The notes under the pieces are model-generated. The model did no database searches. It saw only the letters and a program-made list of their open reading frames with translations, and was not told the DNA's origin. This document shows, in pieces, positions 32,336 through 40,311 of a stretch of 64,000 bases of DNA (position 1 is its first letter; each line of letters begins with the position of its first letter). The stretch lies in NCBI RefSeq assembly GCF_016065055.1, contig NZ_CP065856.1:1301836-1365835 (forward strand), written 5' to 3'. This stretch comes from Halosimplex litoreum (GTDB lineage Archaea > Halobacteriota > Halobacteria > Halobacteriales > Haloarculaceae). Both the position numbers and the translations under genes were made by a program.

Positions 32336-32924
32336 GCGATCTCGACTGGCGAGCTCGCACAAAAAGGATGGTGTCGCGCTCCGCGGTGGCCGTTCGCCCG
32401 GGGCCTCCCGGCCGACGTTCGCCCACCGAACGGCTCGCCGGCCGGATCGCGCCGGAGCGACGCCACAGCCCGCGTTCGAGTCGGCACTCCGTACTCGGCT
32501 ACGGTACCTATAAATCGTATGCCGCGATATAGAATCGAACGGGCGGAGGATCCAGGAGTCATCAATTGAGGTAATGGAAAAGTAGTTGGTTTCATAAATA
32601 TACTGGATTGTATCTAACAAGAGAAACGCGTCTAGTAGCCATCATTCGGAACAAGTTACTAGTTGTCTTATAATAATTAGAGGTGATTCCATACTATCCC
32701 GTCCGGTGGTAGAGGGCGGATCCTCGTGTTCCCGATGTCCTACAATCTTCTCTTCTCCAAGATTGTGGGTGTCAGAAAATAGTTCTAAACACTCAAGGCG
32801 GCCACCAAATAGACGGTCAGTACAGTGTGTTGGCCAATCAGACGACCAGCCGGTTACCGATCTTACAGGGGTTACTCGTGAGGTGATGTACCATCGCCAT
32901 GCCACGCAGCGAAGGAGGGGTGAT
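32336..32924. other. 589-bp spacer; left edge of low-GC island, no confident gene
   Basis: The first 200 bp are GC-rich. From about 32,560 the composition falls abruptly to AT-rich and stays low to beyond 36,000. Two short overlapping frames exist (32,642-32,905 minus; 32,706-33,002 plus), but neither has a recognisable motif or a clear promoter. I treat the stretch as intergenic or decayed sequence at the island boundary. Confidence 0.5.
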
Positions 32925-33545
32925 TCAACAGTGTCTGGTATCGTTCTCCGAAACGATCCTCACCGCACCTGTCTCATGGTCGAACTCGAACTCGTTAATT
33001 GAGCAGTACCCCTGTGACTGTTCCATGATCGATTCGACGATATCAATGTCCTTCAGTTTCCCAAGAAGCAGGCGGATGGGGCCACCATGAGTCACGATGA
33101 GAATGGTCTCGCTTGATTCACACTCGGCCAGTGTTGTCTCCCACTGTTCAATGACACGATCGTGAACATCCATGAGACTTTCACCGCTTTCCGCTCGTCT
33201 GTGTGCTGCTTCTGAGCCAGTCTCTTCGAGATCGTGCTCAGGGAACCGCTCCGACATCTCATCGAACTGTAAGCCCTGGTAGACGCCAATGTCACGTTCG
33301 CGCCACGCCGATTCAAACGTGACGGGCGCATCGAAGTGGTCCAACAGGATTTCTACCGTCTCCTCCGTCCGATAAAGGTCCGACGACAGAACACGGTCGA
33401 TATCATAGTTCTCTGTGAGGGCTGCGCCGAGTTGGTGGGCTTGCTCTCGACCGAGGTCGGTAAGTGGGGCGGGTGCCCATCCTTGCAATCGTTGCTTCCG
33501 ATTCCACGTGGTCTCACCGTGCCGGGTTGCAACGATAGTTGCCAT
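32925..33545 (-). CDS. Histidine phosphatase (phosphoglycerate mutase-like) family protein
   Basis: The protein has 206 residues from the ATG at 33545; upstream in-frame codons are AT-rich spacer. The catalytic RHGETTWNRKQRLQGW is at the N-terminus (the phosphorylated His about residue 8), followed by SSDLYRTEETVEILL (second Arg), ERDIGVYQGLQFDEM, and THGGPIRLLLG with the second catalytic His near 155. The branch includes phosphatases of sugar phosphates, cobamide precursors and nucleotides; the true substrate is unknown. GC content is far below that of the flanking chromosome. It is divergent from the NUDIX gene at 33,935. Confidence 0.9.
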   Translation of the reverse strand: MATIVATRHGETTWNRKQRLQGWAPAPLTDLGREQAHQLGAALTENYDIDRVLSSDLYRTEETVEILLDHFDAPVTFESAWRERDIGVYQGLQFDEMSERFPEHDLEETGSEAAHRRAESGESLMDVHDRVIEQWETTLAECESSETILIVTHGGPIRLLLGKLKDIDIVESIMEQSQGYCSINEFEFDHETGAVRIVSENDTRHC

Positions 33546-33612
33546 AAATTTTGACAGACCGAATGACGTTATGAGGATTCTGATTTGTCCCGCTATTCTC
33601 CTGTAACAGGCA

Positions 33613-33780
33613 TCAGTCCTCAGCGTCAATTATTGAGTACGCAGGCACGTTGAGGAGGTGATTCAGCCACTCTCCTTTGAAATCATCTTCCCGCAATCGG
33701 TCAGTACAGACGAGTAACCGAGAGATGCGAGCAAACTCCCTCACGGAGGCGGGGCCCGACCTCCACACTTCTGATTTCAC
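33613..33780 (-). pseudogene. Short or decayed ORF that contains the island repeat
   Basis: A 55-codon frame (GTG at 33780, stop at 33613) reads like protein: KSEVWRSGPASVREF, then SRLLVCTDRLREDDF and a C-terminus VPAYSIIDAED. The first part is encoded by the 67-bp repeat. The second copy of the repeat (35,330-35,395) carries the same reading in a frame broken by a one-base deletion. So a small gene may once have been present twice and be intact only here, or both may be relics. No family recognised. Confidence 0.35.
33706..33772. repeat. Island direct repeat, copy 1 (67 bp)
   Basis: This copy aligns with 35,330-35,395 over its full length, with about nine mismatches and one single-base gap; the best-conserved part is CTCACGGAGGCGGGG and the final GACCTCCACACTTCT. 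It contains a GGAGG...CCTCC hairpin. It lies in the divergent spacer between the histidine phosphatase and NUDIX genes. Confidence 0.85.
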
Positions 33781-33902
33781 CGAAGTAACCTGTTATCGCT
33801 TGGATTAGGTTCTGACCTTGGGAGTGCTCTCTAGAAAACGCAAGCCAAGATGTCAACAACCTGCTTCGCAAGATCTTATTGGAGTGATCTGCAGGAGAAT
33901 AG

Positions 33903-33911
33903 TTTTAATAA
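33903..33911 (+). promoter_or_regulatory. TATA box for the NUDIX gene
   Basis: TTTTAATAA lies about 28 bp upstream of the ATG at 33935, the spacing expected for a leaderless archaeal transcript. It supports that start rather than the upstream in-frame ATG at 33818. Confidence 0.55.
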
Positions 33912-33934
33912 GGCTGCTATGTCAACTTAAAATA

Positions 33935-34456
33935 ATGGTAAGGAAGCCTCCGAATTACTGTCCCGATTGTGGCAGCGAGTTACAGGAGAAGCACCACGAT
34001 GGCCGTGAACGGGGGTATTGCCAGAATTGTAGCGAATTGTTTTTTCAAAGTCCACGCCCAACAGCATGGACAGTTGTCCATGAGGACGAGAAAGCGGTTT
34101 TTGTCAGGACTTCTAACGGACCTTGGTCTGTCCCCGGTGGATTCGTTGAGGTAGACGAATCCGCTGCGGAAGGGGCCGTCCGCGAACTCGAAAAAGAAAC
34201 GAACTTGCGTGTAAGCTCCGAGCAAATCGAATTAATTCGCACTGGCTTCCACATGAACGATCCAGACGACGGTTCATTGCTCTCCATTTGCTTTGCTGTG
34301 CCTCGGTCCGAGGTCACCGGACAAATGAGACCGAAAAACGAGATCGCAGAGGTGGAATTCTGCTGCCCCGACTTGTTAGAGAAACGGGGCGAAAGAATTC
34401 GTTCGGTAGATGAACATCGACACGAGGTTGCTATACTAAAAGCCAGAAGTCTCTGA
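33935..34456 (+). CDS. Zinc-ribbon NUDIX hydrolase
   Basis: The protein has 173 residues from the ATG at 33935. An N-terminal zinc ribbon (YCPDCGSELQEK and RGYCQNCSELFF, about 8-37) is followed by a NUDIX fold (about 40-165). The NUDIX box is GGFVEVDESAAEGAVRELEK followed by ETNL: the G-x5-E-x7-RE part is intact, but the normal EExGU end is KETNL, so the second metal-binding Glu survives while the Gly is Asn. The zinc-ribbon plus NUDIX layout resembles NADH pyrophosphatase-type and other archaeal NUDIX proteins that cleave nucleoside diphosphate derivatives. Exact substrate unknown. Low GC, in the island. Confidence 0.9.
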   Translation: MVRKPPNYCPDCGSELQEKHHDGRERGYCQNCSELFFQSPRPTAWTVVHEDEKAVFVRTSNGPWSVPGGFVEVDESAAEGAVRELEKETNLRVSSEQIELIRTGFHMNDPDDGSLLSICFAVPRSEVTGQMRPKNEIAEVEFCCPDLLEKRGERIRSVDEHRHEVAILKARSL

Positions 34457-34580
34457 GTGACGCCTAGGCAGAACAATCGATCCAACGATTCCAAAGGTAG
34501 ATTCTCTGAGAGAATATCCGATTACTTCTGGCATCCAGTATAGAACGGGTGAATAATCGAACGCACAGAAGCGTCACACG

Positions 34581-35261
34581 CTACCTATCTTCCCAAGGTG
34601 GTGGTAGCAGCTCTCCAAGAGACTGGATACGAAAGTCTGGCTTTGTATCGGGAGATGGATGATCATCATTCGAGAGCCAGACAGTGGTCATTCCGACATC
34701 CGCAGCACCTGTAACATCTTCTGCCACTGAATCGCCCACGAATACTGCATTCTGTGGCGATGTATTTAGTCGTGATAGCGCCTCTGAAAATGCCCTGCTA
34801 TGTGGCTTGGCTGGAATATCGTTGCCAGCGAAGACGACCACATCTAGGTACTCCTCCAGTCCGATTGCTTCGATCTTGGCCTGTTGTTCGTCTTCTGGCC
34901 CGTTCGTCACAAGCCCTATGGGATAGCGTTCAGACAGTTGATTGATCACAGATTGTGCCCCGGGTCGGTAGTCGATACCCGCAGTTTCTCGCAATCGAGA
35001 GTACGTAGCAGCGGCCCTCTGTCCGACCGATGGGGGATACCCTTCAGTTTCGAGAAGGGTTACGAAGCATTTCTCACGTAGCTGACGTTTTCTGAATGTA
35101 GTAGATTCATATTGTTTCCGAACGGTAGCGTATTCCTCGGCGGAAAAGGGCTGTTCGATACCAAGGTGGTTGAACGTTCTGGCTAGAACTTCCGTGGTCG
35201 AGAGGCTCAATCGGATAATCGTCTTATCGAGGTCAAATAGAACTGTCTCGATTTGGTCCAT
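34581..35261 (-). CDS. HAD-superfamily hydrolase (phosphoglycolate phosphatase/YjjG-like)
   Basis: The protein has 226 residues from the ATG at 35261; a GTG at 35285 would add eight residues. HAD motif I is VLFDLDKTI (nucleophile Asp about 9), with a helical C1 cap (about 17-85). Motif II is GLVTNGPED, motif III is AKPHSRAFSEAL (Lys), and motif IV is FVGDSVAEDVTGA. It should be a small-molecule phosphatase in the cytoplasm; pyrimidine nucleotidase YjjG-like and phosphoglycolate phosphatase-like activities both fit. Low GC. It is divergent from the HD-domain gene at 35,445, with the second copy of the island repeat in between. Confidence 0.9.
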   Translation of the reverse strand: MDQIETVLFDLDKTIIRLSLSTTEVLARTFNHLGIEQPFSAEEYATVRKQYESTTFRKRQLREKCFVTLLETEGYPPSVGQRAAATYSRLRETAGIDYRPGAQSVINQLSERYPIGLVTNGPEDEQQAKIEAIGLEEYLDVVVFAGNDIPAKPHSRAFSEALSRLNTSPQNAVFVGDSVAEDVTGAADVGMTTVWLSNDDHPSPDTKPDFRIQSLGELLPPPWEDR

Positions 35262-35329
35262 CTTATTCTCAATTGTAGATTCCACTGAGATAAGTGAGTC
35301 GCTCTCACTGACAAGATGGATCGTTTATT

Positions 35330-35395
35330 ACAGACGAGTGACCAAGAGGTGCGATCAACACCCTCACGGAGGCGGGGTCCGACCTCCACACTTCT
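35330..35395. repeat. Island direct repeat, copy 2 (66 bp)
   Basis: This is the partner of 33,706-33,772. It lies in the divergent spacer between the HAD gene (start 35261) and the HD gene (start 35445), the same relative position as copy 1 has in its spacer. It overlaps the likely TATA of the HAD gene (TAATAAAC on the minus strand, 35,323-35,330) and ends about 20 bp before the TATA-like TTAAAT (35,414-35,419) of the HD gene. Confidence 0.85.
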
Positions 35396-35444
35396 ATTCC
35401 AATACACGAAATGTTAAATCTCTCTCCTCATTACCTAGTCATAT

Positions 35445-36017
35445 ATGAGTGAATTGGATTGGGACGAGGAGTTTATTAGGGACAAAGAAGAGGACGAAGA
35501 GATCGAGCGAGCGATCGTCTATCTGGTTAATTCCTTCCAGAAGTCTGGCGACAACCCGAAGCCAGTCATCCTCCACAGCATTCGGGTCGGAATGGAACTG
35601 TACGATCGAGGGTACGAAGAACGTGTCGTTGTCGCTAGCATTCTACACGATTTGATAGAGGACACGGCCGTCAAGAAAGAGGACATCGCGTCGGAGTTCG
35701 GGGAGGAAGTCTCTGACATCGTGGAGGCTACCAGTTTCGATAGCGAGATAGAGGACTATACGGAGCGATACAAGGATACGCTGAACCGCTGCTTCGAAAT
35801 GGGGAGAGAACCGGTGCTCATCAAGGCTGCAGATACTCTCGACAACAGTAACTACTACCACAAAGGCGACTCGGAAGAACTACGACGGAATGTGATAGAG
35901 AAGATGGAATTCTTCATCGAGAACTCTGAACCGTACATCGGAGACGAACTAATCTATCGGGATCTAAAAGAGCAATATGACCTCGTGAGAGACCGAGTTG
36001 ACGTGGAGACGGACTAG
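35445..36017 (+). CDS. HD-domain phosphohydrolase resembling small alarmone hydrolases (MESH1/SpoT HD)
   Basis: The protein has 190 residues. The core of the family is visible: KPVILHSIRVGMEL (metal-binding His), VVVASILHDLIEDT (the HD pair followed by the ED motif), and FGEEVSDIVEATS, followed by the distal Asp in LIKAADTLDNSNYY. This series matches the (p)ppGpp 3'-pyrophosphohydrolase HD domain found in SpoT and in stand-alone MESH1. Haloarchaea are not known for a (p)ppGpp stringent response, so the natural substrate may be another nucleotide. No synthetase domain or gene is seen nearby. A TATA-like TTAAAT lies about 28 bp upstream. Low GC, in the island. Confidence 0.85.
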   Translation: MSELDWDEEFIRDKEEDEEIERAIVYLVNSFQKSGDNPKPVILHSIRVGMELYDRGYEERVVVASILHDLIEDTAVKKEDIASEFGEEVSDIVEATSFDSEIEDYTERYKDTLNRCFEMGREPVLIKAADTLDNSNYYHKGDSEELRRNVIEKMEFFIENSEPYIGDELIYRDLKEQYDLVRDRVDVETD

Positions 36018-36251
36018 TACTGCCCCGTTGGATCGTTCGACGAAGTTGGACAGCTTAGCTAACGCAGTGGTGTTTTGCCGCCGTCTACTGATGTATTGGA
36101 CGTGGGTCGCGGGAGGAGAGCGGTGATCAGTTCGCAGTTCTACAACTCGGCTTTTTCATCCAAATTACGCCGAAGAAATGGGATTCCAACAGAGCCACCA
36201 AAACGGCAATCTGAGTTGCCTGTAGATCGTATACGCATTTGATCTCACAGG

Positions 36252-38066
36252 ATGCACAAACCGGGTTCGTGGGGGATTTGCCTCGATACTCTTTTATCTC
36301 GCGTTTCAGAAATAGGGAGAAACGTGTCGGGGGACGACGAAGATTCTGAAGAGTATTGGGATATTGGAGAGTCCAAGTCCTTCAGCGAGGTTTATGACAA
36401 GAGATGCAGCTCGCAGCACCAACTCTCCGACTTCACGTATCCAGAACCAGATAGGACACCAGAGCCATACACGTCGCCGGTACCGGCGCTCATCGAGCAT
36501 TACATCGACTACCTGGACTCACGTCTTGCAGCCGGCCAGAACTTCCAGAAGGCGGTTTCGGAGACGCCACTCCCGGACCACGCCTTCGAGGACCAGATCC
36601 AACGCGTTCGTTCACGCACGTTAGACTTCGAAACGGCCATCCGAGTTGTAATGTTCATCGAAGCCACGGGCATGAGCGCCCGCGACTTTGCTGCCAAATC
36701 CGAATATACGTGGTTCCGAGAGATGATCGGGATGGAGAATCCGATCAGCCACCCGACACCGGGTAATGCGAAGGATCGGCGCTTCGATTTCGAATTACGC
36801 CGATTCCTTCGGCAGTTTACGGACAAAGCGATCCGGACGGGTCACTCTCACGGGACGCACTGGAAGTTCATCGAAGAGCACCCCGACCGGGAGTTCGATG
36901 GCGATGGTGAGACGAATATCGATCCGGACGCAATTAAGGAACGAGCGTCGGACCGGGCGTGTGAACTCGTCTTCCCAAACTGGAAATGTGGACGGAGCGA
37001 TTTCGAGCACCTTTGCCAGCTGCTCTACATGGGCATGGTTGATTCATCCGCCGACCAAGGACCGCGGCGCTTCCAACGGAACACAGGCCGAGGAACCGCA
37101 GCAACGCGCTTCCGTGATATCATCAAGCGCTACGGTGAAGAAGACGTGCTCGACGCGTTCCACGACTCGGTGAGTGCTGTCGTCGATGAACTCCGGGACG
37201 AAAATGAGGACCTGTTTCCCGACAATCTCCGACTCGCCATTGACGAAACCGTCTCGGACTATTACGGCGAGCCCGACCCGAACGACCGGATGGCCGAAGT
37301 CGTCCACGGAATGGCTCCGAGTCACGACTCGCCATACGCATTGAAATATGGTACCGTCACGACCACGCGGGAAGCCTCGCTCCCGATTGTGCTTGGCCTG
37401 TATCGAATGACTGCCGCATCGGAGTGGGGTGGCGAGACAACCCACAAGCACGTGATGGTCCAGGATCTCCTCGAACAGGCCGAAACGTACGGATCACCCG
37501 AGTTCTTGGTGGCTGACCGCGCGTTCGATGGTTACCAAGTCCTGGCGACGGCAATGAATCGAAATCTCGAACTGCTGACGCCGCTACGGAAGAACAAGTA
37601 TCAGAAGGCGCACTGCTGGCACATGGAGATCGTTGATATTGACGTGGATGTCCCGTCGTTTATCCTCGAAACGACGGTCGAAGAGAATGGTTGGGACTTC
37701 GACCCTGACGTGGTGAACGAATTGTATGTGCCCTCGACACGCGAGAACGTACGCACGTCGGTGTTCCGGACTACGAATCCGTGGATAGCCGAGGATACGG
37801 CTGAAGAGTACGTCACCCGATACAGTAGTCGGTGGCAAATAGAGTCCGAATATCAGGTTGTCCGCCAGGAGTTCTGGCCCGATATTCGAACCCACCGCTA
37901 TGCGAGTCGGCTGTTTTACTTCGCCTTCGGATGTGCCATGCAGAACGCTTGGCGGTTGGCCGACTACTGGACGCAAATGGAATTATTCGGTCGATTCGAC
38001 CACGAAGATCGCGTCCTTCGAGCCGGGGAGTTCGTTGACTTCGCTACATCATTTACCGAAGATTGA
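36252..38066 (+). CDS. DDE transposase (IS4-superfamily-like)
   Basis: The protein has 604 residues, long for a haloarchaeal IS4-type transposase because of an N-terminal part of about 300 residues. The catalytic triad can be placed at Asp in LAIDETVSDYYG, Asp in FLVADRAFDGYQ, and Glu in YSSRWQIESEYQVVRQ, the last matching the Y-2-R-3-E-6-K/R signature of the IS4 group. The frame appears intact, so it may be active. Terminal inverted repeats could not be fixed: AGTTCTACAA near 36,138 and the complement of TTCTAGAACT near 38,088 are a weak possible pair. Start choice is uncertain at the N-terminus. The 234-bp spacer upstream has no gene. Confidence 0.85.
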   Translation: MHKPGSWGICLDTLLSRVSEIGRNVSGDDEDSEEYWDIGESKSFSEVYDKRCSSQHQLSDFTYPEPDRTPEPYTSPVPALIEHYIDYLDSRLAAGQNFQKAVSETPLPDHAFEDQIQRVRSRTLDFETAIRVVMFIEATGMSARDFAAKSEYTWFREMIGMENPISHPTPGNAKDRRFDFELRRFLRQFTDKAIRTGHSHGTHWKFIEEHPDREFDGDGETNIDPDAIKERASDRACELVFPNWKCGRSDFEHLCQLLYMGMVDSSADQGPRRFQRNTGRGTAATRFRDIIKRYGEEDVLDAFHDSVSAVVDELRDENEDLFPDNLRLAIDETVSDYYGEPDPNDRMAEVVHGMAPSHDSPYALKYGTVTTTREASLPIVLGLYRMTAASEWGGETTHKHVMVQDLLEQAETYGSPEFLVADRAFDGYQVLATAMNRNLELLTPLRKNKYQKAHCWHMEIVDIDVDVPSFILETTVEENGWDFDPDVVNELYVPSTRENVRTSVFRTTNPWIAEDTAEEYVTRYSSRWQIESEYQVVRQEFWPDIRTHRYASRLFYFAFGCAMQNAWRLADYWTQMELFGRFDHEDRVLRAGEFVDFATSFTED

Positions 38067-38433
38067 ACGGCGGACCCTTCGGTTTTCTAGAACTCTAGTA
38101 AAAGAATAGAGCTTTCCATGCTGTGAGTCTGGACGGACAACTGAGAGCACGACTTTATTTCACGCGCTTAGTTTTCCACGGGTCTCGATTGAGGAGTCCT
38201 GAGGATCCGGCTACGTCCGGTACAGCGAGTGAGATGCGCGATTTTGGCTGGATCGGGGACGGATCTCGGATTCTTCGACGCCAAGGCCCGGTCGTATCCG
38301 AAGATCGACCGTTCAGAAGGGGGCCGGAGAACGACGACAGGCCCTGCGGGCAGACGCTCTCTCGCTGCTTCCCGCCGAATATCGTGCCCTCGGGGATGGA
38401 GGGGCACCGGTCACGGTAGCCGATGCCGCCTCG
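38067..38433. other. Spacer between transposase and ABC exporter genes
   Basis: This is 367 bp without a supported gene. The first 100 bp are AT-rich (right side of the island), then the composition returns to high GC. The right end of the insertion sequence should lie here, but no convincing inverted repeat or target duplication was found by eye. Confidence 0.5.
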
Positions 38434-40311
38434 CTAGTCGTCGGCCCCCACCCGTTCGAGGAACTCGTCGGGAAGCTGGTCTACTTCTCCGACCTGGACG
38501 CGCCAGAGGTCGGCGTAGGTCCCGTCCTCGGCGAGCAGCTCGTCGTGCGTCCCCTCCTCGACCAGCTGTCCGTCGTCGAGGACGAGGATGCGGTCGGCGT
38601 CCCGCACCGTCGAGAGCCGGTGGGCGATGACGAAGGTCGTCCGGTCGGCCGTGATCTCCGCCAGGTTCCGCCGGATGAGCACCTCCGTCTCGTTGTCGAC
38701 GTGACTGGTGGCTTCGTCGAAGACCAACACCGAGGGGTCCCGGACCAGCGCCCGCGCGATCGCGACGCGCTGGCGCTGGCCGCCCGAGAGTTTCACGCCG
38801 CGCTGGCCCACGTGTGTCTCGTAGCCGTCCTCCAGATCCGCGACGAACTCGTGGGCGCCGGCCTCTCTCGCCGCCGCGACGACCTCCTCGTGGCTCACCC
38901 CTTCCTCGCCGTAGGCGACGTTCTCCGCCACCGTCCCGTCGAAGAGGAACGACTCCTGGTCGACGTAGCCGACGGCCGCCCGGAGGTCCTGTCGCGAAAC
39001 GTCGGTGACGTCGCGACCGTCGAGGCGGATCACGCCGTCGTCGGGCTCGTAGAAGCGCAACAGGAGCTTGATCAGCGTCGACTTCCCGGCGCCGGTCGAA
39101 CCGACGATACCGACCGTTTCACCGGGCTCGACGTCGAACGAGACCGAATCGACGACCGCCTCGTCGGTGCCGGGGTAGGAGAAGGTTACGTCCTCGTAGG
39201 CCACGTCACCGTCGACCCGTTCGACCGGCTGGGCGTCGGTGTCCTCTGTGACGCGGTCGTCGGCGTTGCGCACACCGACGATACGCGCGGCCGACGAGTT
39301 CACCCACTGATAGATGCCGACGAGCGCCGAGAGGAACTCGATGCCACCCTCCATGTTCCGCATGTAGAACAGGAACGGCACGAGTTGACCGACCGTGAGC
39401 GTTCCCGTGAAAAACAGCGGCGGGCCGTCGATGACCCACAGGCCGCCGACTATCATCACGACGACGAGCACGAGGCCGGTCACGCCCTGTACGAGCGGGG
39501 TCTGCTGGATCCGCTTGCGTGTGCCGGTCCAGGATTTGTCTCGGAGATCTCCGGAGCGCCCCGTGAACCGCTCCCGCTCGACGCCCTCCGCGGCGTTGGC
39601 CTTCACCACGTCCATCCCGCCGAGCGTGGACTCCATCCGGGCGTTGAGTCGCCCCTCGGCGCGCTGGATCGGCGGATAGAGATCGCTCAGCGCCCGCGAG
39701 AAGTGGATGTTGATGGCAGCCAGGATGGGGAGCAGCAGGAACACGACGGCCGTGAGTTGCCAGTTCAGGTAGGCCATAAAGGCCAGCGCGCTGAGGAGGG
39801 TGACCGACGTGCCCACCGCCCAGCGTGCGCTCTTCGACAGCCCGCGTTCCAGCGTGTTCACGTCGTCGTTGAGCGCGCTCATCACGTCGCCGGTCTGGTG
39901 CGTGTCGAAGAACGCGAGCTCCTGGTGCTGTGCGGAATCGAACGTCTGGACGCGGACGTCGTCGACGACGCGCTGGCCGAACAGCTCCCAGAGGACGTTC
40001 TTGCCGATAGCCACGAAGACGCCCACGGTACCGCTGACGGTCAAGAAGCCGCCGACGAACCAGAGTTGCCCCTCGGTGCTCGTGGGCACCCACGTGTCGG
40101 GCACGAGCGGGACCGTCAGCGGCTGGGAACTGAACACGCTGTCGAAGCCGACGCCGATGACGTACACCGAGAGGTTGCTGTTCACCGCCGCGACGATCGT
40201 CAACAACACGGCCGCGGCGAACAACCCCAGATGGTGGCGGCCGGCGTGCCGGATGACGTAGAAGAAGGGGTACTCCACGTCGGACTCCTCGGCGAGGTCC
40301 GGCTCGCTCAT
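38434..40311 (-). CDS. ABC exporter half-transporter (MsbA/LmrA-like), second gene of pair
   Basis: The protein has 625 residues from the ATG at 40311, which overlaps the stop of the upstream ABC gene (ATGA). An N-terminal six-helix membrane domain (about 25-330) is followed by an ATPase domain (about 365-610) with Walker A GSTGAGKST, Q-loop VDQESFLFDG, signature LSGGQRQR, Walker B VLVFDEATSHVD with catalytic Glu, and switch His in VIAHRLSTV. All sites are canonical. With the overlapping paralogue it probably forms a heterodimeric exporter of lipids, peptides or drugs; substrate unknown. The open frame runs upstream into the paralogue in a different frame, which is an artefact. Confidence 0.93.
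   Translation of the reverse strand: MSEPDLAEESDVEYPFFYVIRHAGRHHLGLFAAAVLLTIVAAVNSNLSVYVIGVGFDSVFSSQPLTVPLVPDTWVPTSTEGQLWFVGGFLTVSGTVGVFVAIGKNVLWELFGQRVVDDVRVQTFDSAQHQELAFFDTHQTGDVMSALNDDVNTLERGLSKSARWAVGTSVTLLSALAFMAYLNWQLTAVVFLLLPILAAINIHFSRALSDLYPPIQRAEGRLNARMESTLGGMDVVKANAAEGVERERFTGRSGDLRDKSWTGTRKRIQQTPLVQGVTGLVLVVVMIVGGLWVIDGPPLFFTGTLTVGQLVPFLFYMRNMEGGIEFLSALVGIYQWVNSSAARIVGVRNADDRVTEDTDAQPVERVDGDVAYEDVTFSYPGTDEAVVDSVSFDVEPGETVGIVGSTGAGKSTLIKLLLRFYEPDDGVIRLDGRDVTDVSRQDLRAAVGYVDQESFLFDGTVAENVAYGEEGVSHEEVVAAAREAGAHEFVADLEDGYETHVGQRGVKLSGGQRQRVAIARALVRDPSVLVFDEATSHVDNETEVLIRRNLAEITADRTTFVIAHRLSTVRDADRILVLDDGQLVEEGTHDELLAEDGTYADLWRVQVGEVDQLPDEFLERVGADD

Noticed and set aside
32642-32905. 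Minus-strand frame of 87 residues at the island edge
   Set aside because: No family motif, no promoter at a suitable distance, and an overlapping plus-strand frame of similar length; not enough to call a gene.
36138-38098. Terminal inverted repeats of the insertion sequence (AGTTCTA-type ends)
   Set aside because: Only about nine of the first ten bases agree and similarity drops beyond; no target-site duplication is visible, so the element boundaries are left open.
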